Assembly: GCA_017608305.1 (NCBI GenBank)
Contig: JAFCGC010000002.1
Span: forward strand, 1-53,268
Source: Candidatus Pacearchaeota archaeon
GTDB lineage: Archaea; Nanobdellota; Nanobdellia; Pacearchaeales; GW2011-AR1
Direction: 5' to 3'
Length of the DNA stretch: 53,268 nt
The position numbers and the translations under genes were made by a program. The notes under the pieces were generated by a model. It searched no databases. It was not told where the DNA came from and saw only the letters and a program-made list of their open reading frames with translations. Positions 1 to 7,744 of the stretch are shown here, piece after piece (the stretch's first letter is position 1; each line of letters begins with the position of its first letter).

Positions 1-721
1 CCTTGGAAAACTTTTGTCCTAAAAAGTGTGTTGAAGGTTGTTGTAGTAATTTTGAGTCAGGCATTAATACATCTGAAGCGATTGAATAAACTGATCCTGG
101 AAAATGATCCCAATTTGGTCTTTTCATTACCAGAGAAGGAATTCCAAATTTCTGATGCATGACTTTTTCTGTTATTTGAATGTCTTCTTTAACTTGTTGT
201 TGTGCTTGTTTTTCTGTTGCAAAACAATCATGTCCTTCTATCCACATAAATTCTCTTGCTCGAATTAAGGGTCTTGTTGCTTTTGTTTCATATCTGAAAA
301 TATTTGCCCTTTGATACATTTTTAATGGAAGATCTCTCCATGATCTTATCCATATAGAATACATCTCATACATCGATGTTTCAGAGGTAGGTCTTAGTGC
401 TAATTTGTCTTCTCCTTTTATTTTTTCAAGCCAAAAAACATCTGGTGAAAATCCTTTAACATGAGAAGATTCTTTTTTGAAATTTTTTTCAGGAATTAAT
501 GTAGGAAAAAAACTTGGTTTGTGTCCTGTTTTTTGCATTTCTTCTTCATAGAGTTTATACATGTTTTCAATAGTCATTGCTCCCCACGGCCTTATTACTA
601 TGAATCCCTTAACTTTATTTCTTATGTCTGTGACTTCTGCTTTTTCAATAACTTGAGTATACCACTCACTAAAATTTGTTTCTTTTTTTGCGGTTATTCC
701 TTGAGTAGTTATTTTTTTCAT
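1..721 (-). CDS. proS: Proline--tRNA ligase (5' part of gene; runs off window start)
   Basis: Reverse-strand translation MKKITTQGITAKKETNFSEWYTQVIEKAEV...FIVIRPWGAMTIENMYKLYEEEM...RPTSETSMYEMYSIWIRSWRDLPLKMYQRANIFRYETKATRPLIRAREFMWIEGHDCFAT; class II ProRS motifs. Confidence 0.93.
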   Translation of the reverse strand, partial: MKKITTQGITAKKETNFSEWYTQVIEKAEVTDIRNKVKGFIVIRPWGAMTIENMYKLYEEEMQKTGHKPSFFPTLIPEKNFKKESSHVKGFSPDVFWLEKIKGEDKLALRPTSETSMYEMYSIWIRSWRDLPLKMYQRANIFRYETKATRPLIRAREFMWIEGHDCFATEKQAQQQVKEDIQITEKVMHQKFGIPSLVMKRPNWDHFPGSVYSIASDVLMPDSKLLQQPSTHFLGQKFSK

Positions 722-1578
722 ATTAATTCTTTTTCTAAAACATCTAAAGCAATTTCATTTACAGCATCTTTTAGATAATTGCTTTCGAGTGCAAATCCTA
801 GGCTTTCTCCTCCGCTTATTTTAAAATTGTTTATTCCAATGACTTTTCCTTGTTTGTCTATTAGTGGGCCACCTGAATTTCCTGGATTAAGAGCAGCATC
901 TGTTTGAATATATGCTTCTAATTGGCTAGGTCCGATTCTATGAACTCCTGAAACAATTCCTTCTGATACACTAAATTGTAATCCTAAGGGATTTCCTATT
1001 GCAATTACTTTTTCACCTATTTCTATATTATCTGAGTCTCCTAGGCTAAGTTCCTCAAAGATTCCTGGAATTTTTAATACTGCAATATCTAATCTCCCTT
1101 CATATCCTATAAATTCTGCTTCTAGAATTTCTTGCTCATAAGTTATTGCTTGAACTTTTTTTGCATCTACTAAAACATGGGCGTTTGTTAAAATATATCC
1201 ATCTTGGGTTATTAGAAATCCTGTTCCTTGGCCTACGTCTGTTCTTATTGTGACAACCCCTTTTACGGCATTTTCAATTATCCCAGAAAAATCCTCGCTT
1301 GCAGAGGCTTTTAATAAATCCATTTCCTGGCCAATTGACCCTACTTTTAAATTTAAAGTAGTGATTGTGCTTTCTAGGTTTGATTTAGTGTCTATTAAGT
1401 TGTCTGTTAGGGTATTTATGTTGCTTTCTGTATTTGTGACTCTTTGATCTAAAGAACCATATTGAACATTTTGTTTTATAAATAAAGTGTACATGAATAT
1501 TCCGCTGACTATCATAAAAACAAATACAATTGACCCTGCACTTCCAATTATGATCTTATGGTGTTTTTTAAGTGGCAT
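718..1578 (-). CDS. HtrA/DegP-like trypsin-family serine protease with N-terminal TM anchor
   Basis: GTGFLITQDGYILTNAHVL, DIAVLKI, NPGNSGGPLID motifs (His/Asp/Ser triad); N-terminal hydrophobic segment. Confidence 0.9.
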   Translation of the reverse strand: MPLKKHHKIIIGSAGSIVFVFMIVSGIFMYTLFIKQNVQYGSLDQRVTNTESNINTLTDNLIDTKSNLESTITTLNLKVGSIGQEMDLLKASASEDFSGIIENAVKGVVTIRTDVGQGTGFLITQDGYILTNAHVLVDAKKVQAITYEQEILEAEFIGYEGRLDIAVLKIPGIFEELSLGDSDNIEIGEKVIAIGNPLGLQFSVSEGIVSGVHRIGPSQLEAYIQTDAALNPGNSGGPLIDKQGKVIGINNFKISGGESLGFALESNYLKDAVNEIALDVLEKELI

Positions 1579-1657
1579 TGAAAACCTCCTGCGGGTTTTC
1601 GATCCAGCATCCTGGAGTTTCTTTTGATACCTCCTAGGGAAACTCGATGAAATCCTT
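1579..1657 (-). promoter_or_regulatory. Structured 5' leader (copy A): stem + possible pseudoknot + SD-sequestering hairpin upstream of the HtrA-like gene
   Basis: Reverse strand GAGTTTC...GAAACTC stem (1615-1621/1639-1645); loop GGUAUC (1626-1631) complementary to GAUGCU (1606-1611); GAAAACC-CGCAGGA-GGTTTTC hairpin (1580-1600) covering AGGAGG next to ATG. Similar copy at 33973-34050. Confidence 0.6.
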
Positions 1658-1694
1658 TTTGGTTATTAATAATAAAATATTAACATATAAAAAC

Positions 1695-1826
1695 CTAATC
1701 TTTTATTTTCTTAAGATATCCTCTAACCCTTTCACTTCCTATTTTTTTTAATTTTTGTTTTAATTTTTTGTCTATTCTGATAAGATAAATTTCAGGATAA
1801 TTCATCTTTTTTTCTTTTCCAGTCAT
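1695..1826 (-). CDS. Small basic protein (43 aa), possible ribbon-helix-helix/antitoxin-like
   Basis: MTGKEKKMNYPEIYLIRIDKKLKQKLKKIGSERVRGYLKKIKD*; below the ORF-track length cutoff. Confidence 0.4.
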   Translation of the reverse strand: MTGKEKKMNYPEIYLIRIDKKLKQKLKKIGSERVRGYLKKIKD

Positions 1827-1920
1827 TGTATGATTTAGTTTGCAGAGTTTATAAATATTTTTGTATTACAAATATATACTCTATTACAATAAAGTTTATA
1901 TACTTATATGTATTACAAAT

Positions 1921-2670
1921 ATGATGGTAGATATGACTCCGGAATTAGCTGAAATTTGTGGAATTCATGCTGGAGATGGTTATCTTAGACATAGGATCAC
2001 TAAGATAGAATTGGAGATTGGTGGAAGTAAAGAAGAAAAAGAATATTATGATGGCCATGTAATCCCTCTTATAAATAATTTTTTTAAACTTAATATCACT
2101 GGAAAATTTTATGTTAAAGGGACTTATGGATTTGTAACCACTAACCCTAATTTTAGAATTCTTAATGATCTAGGTTTCCCTTATGGTAAAAAATCTCTTG
2201 TTGTTCAAGCTCCTAGGGTAATTTTGGAGAGTAATAATAAATTGCTATATGTAAGATTTTTAAGGGGATTATTTGATACTGATGGATGCATTCATTTTAA
2301 AAATAGAAAAACAGGGAAAAATTATGGTGATTTTAAAAGAAAATATAATTATTACCCTATTATTTAGATTACAACGATTTCAAAAAGTTTAGTAAAATCT
2401 GTCCTTTTTATGTTAAATAAGTTAAACATAAAATACTCTCTTTATGGATATCAACCTAAAGATGTTAGGGATCGTTATAAATATGTTATTTATATTAGTG
2501 GAACAGAGATGCTTGAAAGATGGATGGATTTAATTGGTACTAAGAACCCTGTTAAATTAACTAGATATTTAGTATGGAAAAAGTTTGGTTTTTGTCCACC
2601 CCATACCACCCTCCAACAAAGGAAAGATATTTTAAATGATAAATTGGATATTTATAGTATAGGCTCGTGA
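1921..2670 (+). pseudogene. LAGLIDADG homing endonuclease-like ORF interrupted by one in-frame TAG (2365-2367)
   Basis: AEICGIHAGDGYLR and RFLRGLFDTDGCIHFK (two LAGLIDADG-type motifs); track ORFs 1861-2367 and 2410-2670 are in the same frame; continuous reading ...YNYYPII*ITTISKSLVKSVLFMLNKLNIKYSLYGY... Confidence 0.75.
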
Positions 2671-2731
2671 TGTAATGGACAACATAAACGGTTTCGGCCC
2701 GTTTTACGAGGGTTCGAATCCCTCCGAGCCT
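2661..2731 (+). tRNA. tRNA-Arg (anticodon UCG)
   Basis: Cloverleaf by hand: AGGCTCG/CGAGCCT acceptor, ATGT/ACAT D stem, AACGG-TTTCGGC-CCGTT anticodon arm, GAGGG-TTCGAAT-CCCTC T arm. Confidence 0.9.
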
Positions 2732-2817
2732 ATGTTTCAAAACATAGGCCAAAACGTGCTACTTTCGATGCGAGTCGCAGGAGAAAGATTTAAGTAGAGT
2801 TATTTTTCTTTTTGAAT

Positions 2818-3405
2818 ATGATAGAGAGAATAAACTTGAAAAGAGAAGTTCAGCCTTTTGTGTTTGCTAAGCTTCCTTTTAGGTTTCCTGATGTTGTAGT
2901 TTCTCAGGGTTATTTTGGGCCTTATAGTCATTTTGCTACTAGACATATTAGAGAGAATGGAAATAGGGAAGGGGTAGTTATGGATGATAGTTATTGTATT
3001 GATTTTGTACTTCCTTTAGGAACTCCTGTGCTTGCTTCATATGAGGCAGATGTTGTTGGAGGTTTTTATGATTGTGATGATTTTTATGAGGGAAGTGATT
3101 TTGAGATAGGGAGGAAAGTTAATACGAACTTTCTTTTTTTAAGAAATAATGATATTCATGATTCTGTTTGCATCTACTCTCATTTAGAGAGAGGGAGTGT
3201 GCAAGTTTCTCCAGGAGAAAGGGTTTTTGCTGGACAAGTTTTAGCAAGAACTGGGAAGTCTGGTTGGATTGGAGGAATACCCCATCTTCATTTTGGAGTT
3301 TATGAGTTTCCTAGAGATCAGAGAGGAATTTCTAGACTGAGTTTTCCAGTAAAATTTGATGGTTGTGACATGAGTTTTTTTCATAAAGATTTAAAGGATA
3401 AATAA
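2818..3405 (+). CDS. M23 (LytM) family metallopeptidase
   Basis: FVLPLGTPVLASYEADVVGGF, YSHLERGSVQVSPGERVFAGQVLARTGKSGWIGGIPHLHFGVYE. Confidence 0.85.
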   Translation: MIERINLKREVQPFVFAKLPFRFPDVVVSQGYFGPYSHFATRHIRENGNREGVVMDDSYCIDFVLPLGTPVLASYEADVVGGFYDCDDFYEGSDFEIGRKVNTNFLFLRNNDIHDSVCIYSHLERGSVQVSPGERVFAGQVLARTGKSGWIGGIPHLHFGVYEFPRDQRGISRLSFPVKFDGCDMSFFHKDLKDK

Positions 3406-3435
3406 CTTTTTATACAACCTCTCTTTCTTTAATTT

Positions 3436-4701
3436 ATGAGAAAATCAAACACAGCTCCAGGAGATTATGTAGAAGTTCATCTTACTAGGAAGGTTTATGA
3501 AGGGATTTTATTAGAAGCACCTGAAGAAGAGAAGAGTATTGTTTTGTTGAAGTTGAATTCTGGATATAATATTGGGCTTAATAAAAAAGATATTTTAGAG
3601 ATTAAATTAATTGAAAAGAGTAAAGAAGAAAAATCAGATATTAAGATAAAAGGAGATTCTTCTAAACCAAATATTGCTATGATTATTACAGGGGGAACTA
3701 TTGCTTCACGTTTAGATTCTAAAAAAGGAGGGGTTACTCCCCTTGAGACTCCTGAAGATTTGTTTAGATTTTATCCAGGAGTTTTTGATAAAGTAAATGT
3801 GGTAAAGGTGGAAGTTCCTTTTATGAAATTTTCTGAAGATATGAATTCTAAAGACTGGCAAAAATTAGCTAGAGTTACTGGAAAATTGTTAAATGACCCT
3901 AATATTAAAGGAATTATAATTACTCATGGAACAGATTCTTTGCATTATACTTCTGCTGCTTTGAGTTTTTTTCTTAGAGATCTTAATAAGCCAGTTGTTT
4001 TGACTTATTCTCAGAGGAGCATTGATAGAGGAAGTAGTGATGCTAATTTAAACTTACAGTGTAGTGCGATTGTTGCTCTTTCAGATATTGCAGAGGTTAT
4101 GTTAGTAGGTCATGCTTCTGGTAATGATGATTTTTGTTATGCAATGCCTGGAACAAAAGTGAGAAAATTACATAGTTCTAGAAGAGATGCGTTTAAAGTT
4201 GTTAATTCAAAGCCTTTTGCAAAAATTTTTCCTGATAAGATTGAGATTTTGAGGGATTATAATAAAAGAACAAAGGGTAAAGTTAAACTTGATATTAAGT
4301 TTGAAGATAAAGTAGGCTTGATTAAATTTTATCCTGGACAAGATCCTGATATTTTAAATTATTATTTAAGAAAAAAGTATAAGGGTCTTGTAATTGAATT
4401 TTTAGGTTTAGGTCAGATTGCTTCTAAAGATTCTAAATTAGGCTGGTTAAAAAAGTTACAAGAACTCCAGAAAAAAGGAATAATTGTTTGTGCTGCTAGC
4501 CAAACAATTTATGGTAGATTAGATGGTTTGGTTTATAGTTCTGGTAGAGAGTTTTTGAAAACAGGAGTTATTTATTTAGGAGACATGTTGAGTGAAACTG
4601 CTCTAATTAAGCTTGGTTGGGTGTTAGGGCATAGGAATTGGAATGTAAAAGAAAAAATGCTCGAGAATTTTGTTGGGGAGTTTAATGATAAATTAAAATG
4701 A
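3436..4701 (+). CDS. gatD: Glutamyl-tRNA(Gln) amidotransferase subunit D
   Basis: Asparaginase-like motifs IAMIITGGTIASRLDSKKGGV and GIIITHGTDSLHYTSAAL with GatD-type N-terminal extension. Confidence 0.95.
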   Translation: MRKSNTAPGDYVEVHLTRKVYEGILLEAPEEEKSIVLLKLNSGYNIGLNKKDILEIKLIEKSKEEKSDIKIKGDSSKPNIAMIITGGTIASRLDSKKGGVTPLETPEDLFRFYPGVFDKVNVVKVEVPFMKFSEDMNSKDWQKLARVTGKLLNDPNIKGIIITHGTDSLHYTSAALSFFLRDLNKPVVLTYSQRSIDRGSSDANLNLQCSAIVALSDIAEVMLVGHASGNDDFCYAMPGTKVRKLHSSRRDAFKVVNSKPFAKIFPDKIEILRDYNKRTKGKVKLDIKFEDKVGLIKFYPGQDPDILNYYLRKKYKGLVIEFLGLGQIASKDSKLGWLKKLQELQKKGIIVCAASQTIYGRLDGLVYSSGREFLKTGVIYLGDMLSETALIKLGWVLGHRNWNVKEKMLENFVGEFNDKLK

Positions 4702-5084
4702 AGAAAAAATATTGGATAGTTGTGATTGTTGTTTTAATAATCTTATTTATAATGGTGTTTAGACCTGGTGGAGAAGATTCTTGGATTCAGGATGATAGAG
4801 GGGTTTGGATTAAACATGGAGTTCCTTCTTCAATTCCTGACTATGTTCAAGAACAACAAGCAGTTATTAATCAGGCTTTGGTTTTGTATGCTGGAAAAAA
4901 AGGAGGTATTGAGTTTAATAGTCAGTGTTTAGGGGTAGTAGGGGATTATGCAATTGATATTGTTCATGTACCTAGAACTGATGAAGATGATTTAGTTGAA
5001 AATCAATGTGGGGATTATAAAAGAGGAAAAGTTAATCATTTTATTGAATTAGATAAATATGGGAATATTGTAAGAATTGAATAA
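4698..5084 (+). CDS. Membrane-anchored hypothetical protein
   Basis: ORF overlapping the gatD stop (ATGA); N-terminal TM segment. Confidence 0.6.
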   Translation: MKKKYWIVVIVVLIILFIMVFRPGGEDSWIQDDRGVWIKHGVPSSIPDYVQEQQAVINQALVLYAGKKGGIEFNSQCLGVVGDYAIDIVHVPRTDEDDLVENQCGDYKRGKVNHFIELDKYGNIVRIE

Positions 5085-5546
5085 TCATTTCTTATATCTT
5101 TTTCTTAATAATAGATTTCTTATTTCTCTAATTTCTCTTTCTGCTTTTTTATTTATTCTATAATCAAATTCAGCCTTTATTCTATCTCTTTGAGTTTGTC
5201 TGTTTTGACTCATTAAAATTATAGGGGCTTGAAGTGCGGCTAGACAAGATAAGGCTAGATTTAAGAGTATAAAGGGAAAAGGATCAAAAGCTTCTCCTTG
5301 TTTATATTGGATTAGATAATACCCATTAATAAACATCCATACTATTATGAAGAATAAGAATAATATGATAAAAAACCAACTTCCTGCCCATTTTGTTAAC
5401 CAATCTGATGCTCTTTGTCCAGCAGTTCTTGCTGTTTTTAGTTGAGCAATTGATTTTATGTAATTAATTTCTTGCTTTAATTTAGATTCTTTTGTTTTGT
5501 TTTTGGAAACCTTTTCTAAAGGTTTATCTTTCACCTTTTTTTTCAT
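5085..5546 (-). CDS. DUF1003 family membrane protein
   Basis: RASDWLTKWAGSWFFIILFLFFIIVWMFIN...FDPFPFILLNLALSCLAALQAPIILMSQNRQTQRDR typical of DUF1003. Confidence 0.9.
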   Translation of the reverse strand: MKKKVKDKPLEKVSKNKTKESKLKQEINYIKSIAQLKTARTAGQRASDWLTKWAGSWFFIILFLFFIIVWMFINGYYLIQYKQGEAFDPFPFILLNLALSCLAALQAPIILMSQNRQTQRDRIKAEFDYRINKKAEREIREIRNLLLRKRYKK

Positions 5547-5662
5547 GTAATCTAAATGATTGATTAGATTATAAATCTTTTTTTCTGCTCTTTATTATTG
5601 GTAGTAACTTTATAGGAGTTACAAATAGTAAGGTTTTTAAGTGTGGATGAAGTAGTATTATT

Positions 5663-5938
5663 ATGATAAAAAAAGGCCACATTCCCCATGGTTTAGAATC
5701 TTTTCCTTATTTTGTTGGTGGAAATTCTGAGATAATTCATTATACTTGTAATGCTCCTTCAAAAGAAATTCTTGAAAAATATGGCATCAAATGTATTGGG
5801 AATGATTTTAATTGTATTGATCCTAAGGAAGTTTTAAGAATACCCTTAAGGGTTTATGAAGGAAAAGGCTTTTCTGAGCTTAAAGATCGGGAAGTTCTCA
5901 AGATTAATCTAGAAAATATGTTAAAACAATTAAAATGA
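5663..5938 (+). CDS. Hypothetical protein
   Basis: ORF; overlaps the next ORF by 4 nt (ATGA). Confidence 0.55.
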   Translation: MIKKGHIPHGLESFPYFVGGNSEIIHYTCNAPSKEILEKYGIKCIGNDFNCIDPKEVLRIPLRVYEGKGFSELKDREVLKINLENMLKQLK

Positions 5939-6189
5939 AAGAAATTCATTTAGTGTATAATCCTCTTCAAAAAAACTATATTTTTTATGAAGGCAAAAAA
6001 GATGGGATACAGAGAAATAGGAATGAGTGGCCAGAAGAAAATTTAATTGATGGATTAAAAAATACTCTTGATTTTGATAGAAAAACCATTCTTTATTTAA
6101 AAGCAATTCCTGGAAATATGGCTCGAGAAATTTGGAAATTATTAAAAGGAACAAAAATCAGTCTTGACAAGAAACTAGAGTCAAATTAA
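5935..6189 (+). CDS. Hypothetical protein
   Basis: ORF in apparent operon with 5663-5938. Confidence 0.5.
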   Translation: MKEIHLVYNPLQKNYIFYEGKKDGIQRNRNEWPEENLIDGLKNTLDFDRKTILYLKAIPGNMAREIWKLLKGTKISLDKKLESN

Positions 6190-6215
6190 TAAACTCTTTT
6201 CTCTTTTATTTTTAT
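6186..6215 (+). promoter_or_regulatory. TATA-box-like archaeal promoter, apparently leaderless, for gatE
   Basis: TTAATAAACTC followed by pyrimidine-rich tract to the ATG; nearly identical to 10231-10261. Confidence 0.5.
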
Positions 6216-7658
6216 ATGGATCTTGATTATGGTAAATTAGGCTTTAAATCTGGATTAGAAATTCATCAGCAGTTAGATACTTCTAAATTATTTTGTAATT
6301 GCCCTAGTTTATTGAGGAATGATGAGCCTGATTTTGAGGTTAAGAGGAAATTGCATGTTGTTGCTGGAGAAAGTGGAGAGATTGATGTTGCTGCAAAGCA
6401 TGAGGTAGAACAAGATAAAGAATTTGTTTATCAAGGCTATGATAGTAATTGTTTAGTTGAATTAGATGAAGAGCCCCCACATGAAATCAATAAAGAGGCA
6501 CTTAAGATTGCAATCCATATTTCTTTGTTGTTAAATGCAAAAATGGTTCCTATTACCCAGATCATGAGAAAGACTGTTCTTGATGGTTCAAATACATCTG
6601 GTTTTCAGAGAACAGTGATGATTGCTTATGATGGTTATGTTGATAGTTCTAAAGGAAGAGTTGGAATTGATTCTATATATTTGGAAGAGGATTCAGCAAG
6701 ACGTGTTTCTTCAGATAAGGGGGGGGTTGTTTGGAGATTAGATAGATTAGGAATTCCTTTGGTTGAAATTGCAACTAGGCCAGATATTAAAGATGCAGAA
6801 CATGCAAAAGAAACTGCACTTAAAATCGGAGAGATTTTAAGGTCTTGTAGGGTTAAAAAAGGAATTGGAACAATAAGACAAGACATTAATATTTCTATTA
6901 GAGGTAGTAATAGAGTTGAGTTAAAAGGATTTCAAGATCCGCGTATGATGATTAAGACAGTTGAAAATGAAGTTAAAAGACAATTGGAATTTGTTGAGAA
7001 AAATAAAAAAAATAAACCAGAAGTTAGAAATGTTTTAAAAGACGGATCAAGCGAATTTTTAAGACCAATGCCTGGTTCTGCTAGAATGTATCCTGAAACA
7101 GATTTACCTTTATTGAAAATTTCTAGAGATCTTGTTAATGGATCTAGGAAAACAATTCCTAGATTAAGAAGCGATGTTGGAATTGAATTAAGGAAACAAG
7201 GACTTGGTGAAGAGTATGTTAAAATGTTGTTTAAACAAAATAAACTTGAATTGTTTAGGGAATTAATTGAGATTGTAAAAAATCCAAATTTAATTGCTAA
7301 AGTTATTTTGGTTTTTCCAAAAGACATTGCAAAAAGAAAAAATAAAAGTCTAGATAAGGTTGAAAAGATTTTAGAAGACAATTATAATAGTGTTTTAGAT
7401 TTAGTTAGGAAAAAGAAAATTAATGAATCTTCTATTAAAGATGTTTTAGAAGCTTTAGTTGATGGAGAAGCTCTTGAAGATGCAACCAAGTTCGAGAAAG
7501 TAGATTTAGGTGAAATTGAAGAAAAAATTCATAAGATGATTAAGGAAAAACCTGGATTAAGTGATAAGGCTTATATGGGTTTAATTATGAAAGAGTTTCG
7601 AGGAAAAGTGGATGGAAGAAGTGCGATGGAAATTATTAAAAAGTATATGAAGAAATAA
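6216..7658 (+). CDS. gatE: Glutamyl-tRNA(Gln) amidotransferase subunit E, short form apparently lacking the GAD insertion
   Basis: GLEIHQQLDTSKLFCNC, LDGSNTSGFQRTVMIA, FLRPMPGSARMYPETDLP; 480 aa. Confidence 0.92.
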   Translation: MDLDYGKLGFKSGLEIHQQLDTSKLFCNCPSLLRNDEPDFEVKRKLHVVAGESGEIDVAAKHEVEQDKEFVYQGYDSNCLVELDEEPPHEINKEALKIAIHISLLLNAKMVPITQIMRKTVLDGSNTSGFQRTVMIAYDGYVDSSKGRVGIDSIYLEEDSARRVSSDKGGVVWRLDRLGIPLVEIATRPDIKDAEHAKETALKIGEILRSCRVKKGIGTIRQDINISIRGSNRVELKGFQDPRMMIKTVENEVKRQLEFVEKNKKNKPEVRNVLKDGSSEFLRPMPGSARMYPETDLPLLKISRDLVNGSRKTIPRLRSDVGIELRKQGLGEEYVKMLFKQNKLELFRELIEIVKNPNLIAKVILVFPKDIAKRKNKSLDKVEKILEDNYNSVLDLVRKKKINESSIKDVLEALVDGEALEDATKFEKVDLGEIEEKIHKMIKEKPGLSDKAYMGLIMKEFRGKVDGRSAMEIIKKYMKK

Positions 7659-7730
7659 TTTCCCTGGGGTGTAAACCCCTACTCCATTTTCTGAAGAAAA
7701 TGTCGGATGGAAATTATTAAAAAGTATATT
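7626..7730 (+). repeat. Direct repeat of the gatE 3' end flanking two hairpins
   Basis: ATGGAAATTATTAAAAAGTATAT at 7626-7648 and again at about 7708-7730; between them GGGG-TGTAAA-CCCC and CATTTTC-TGAA-GAAAATG hairpins. Confidence 0.75.
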
Positions 7731-7744
7731 TAACTTTAAGAAAA

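Noticed and set aside
521-778. Plus-strand ORF opposite proS
   Set aside because: Antisense shadow of a clearly coding minus-strand proS; no protein-like motif.
2365-2367. Global TAG recoding (Gln or Pyl) suggested by two TAG-interrupted genes
   Set aside because: TAG terminates several intact genes here (aspS, asnS, ftsZ) and aRF1 is present; only local readthrough or mutation remains plausible.
6635-7381. Minus-strand ORFs opposite gatE
   Set aside because: Shadow ORFs of an AT-rich gene; low-complexity Ser/Leu/Phe composition.
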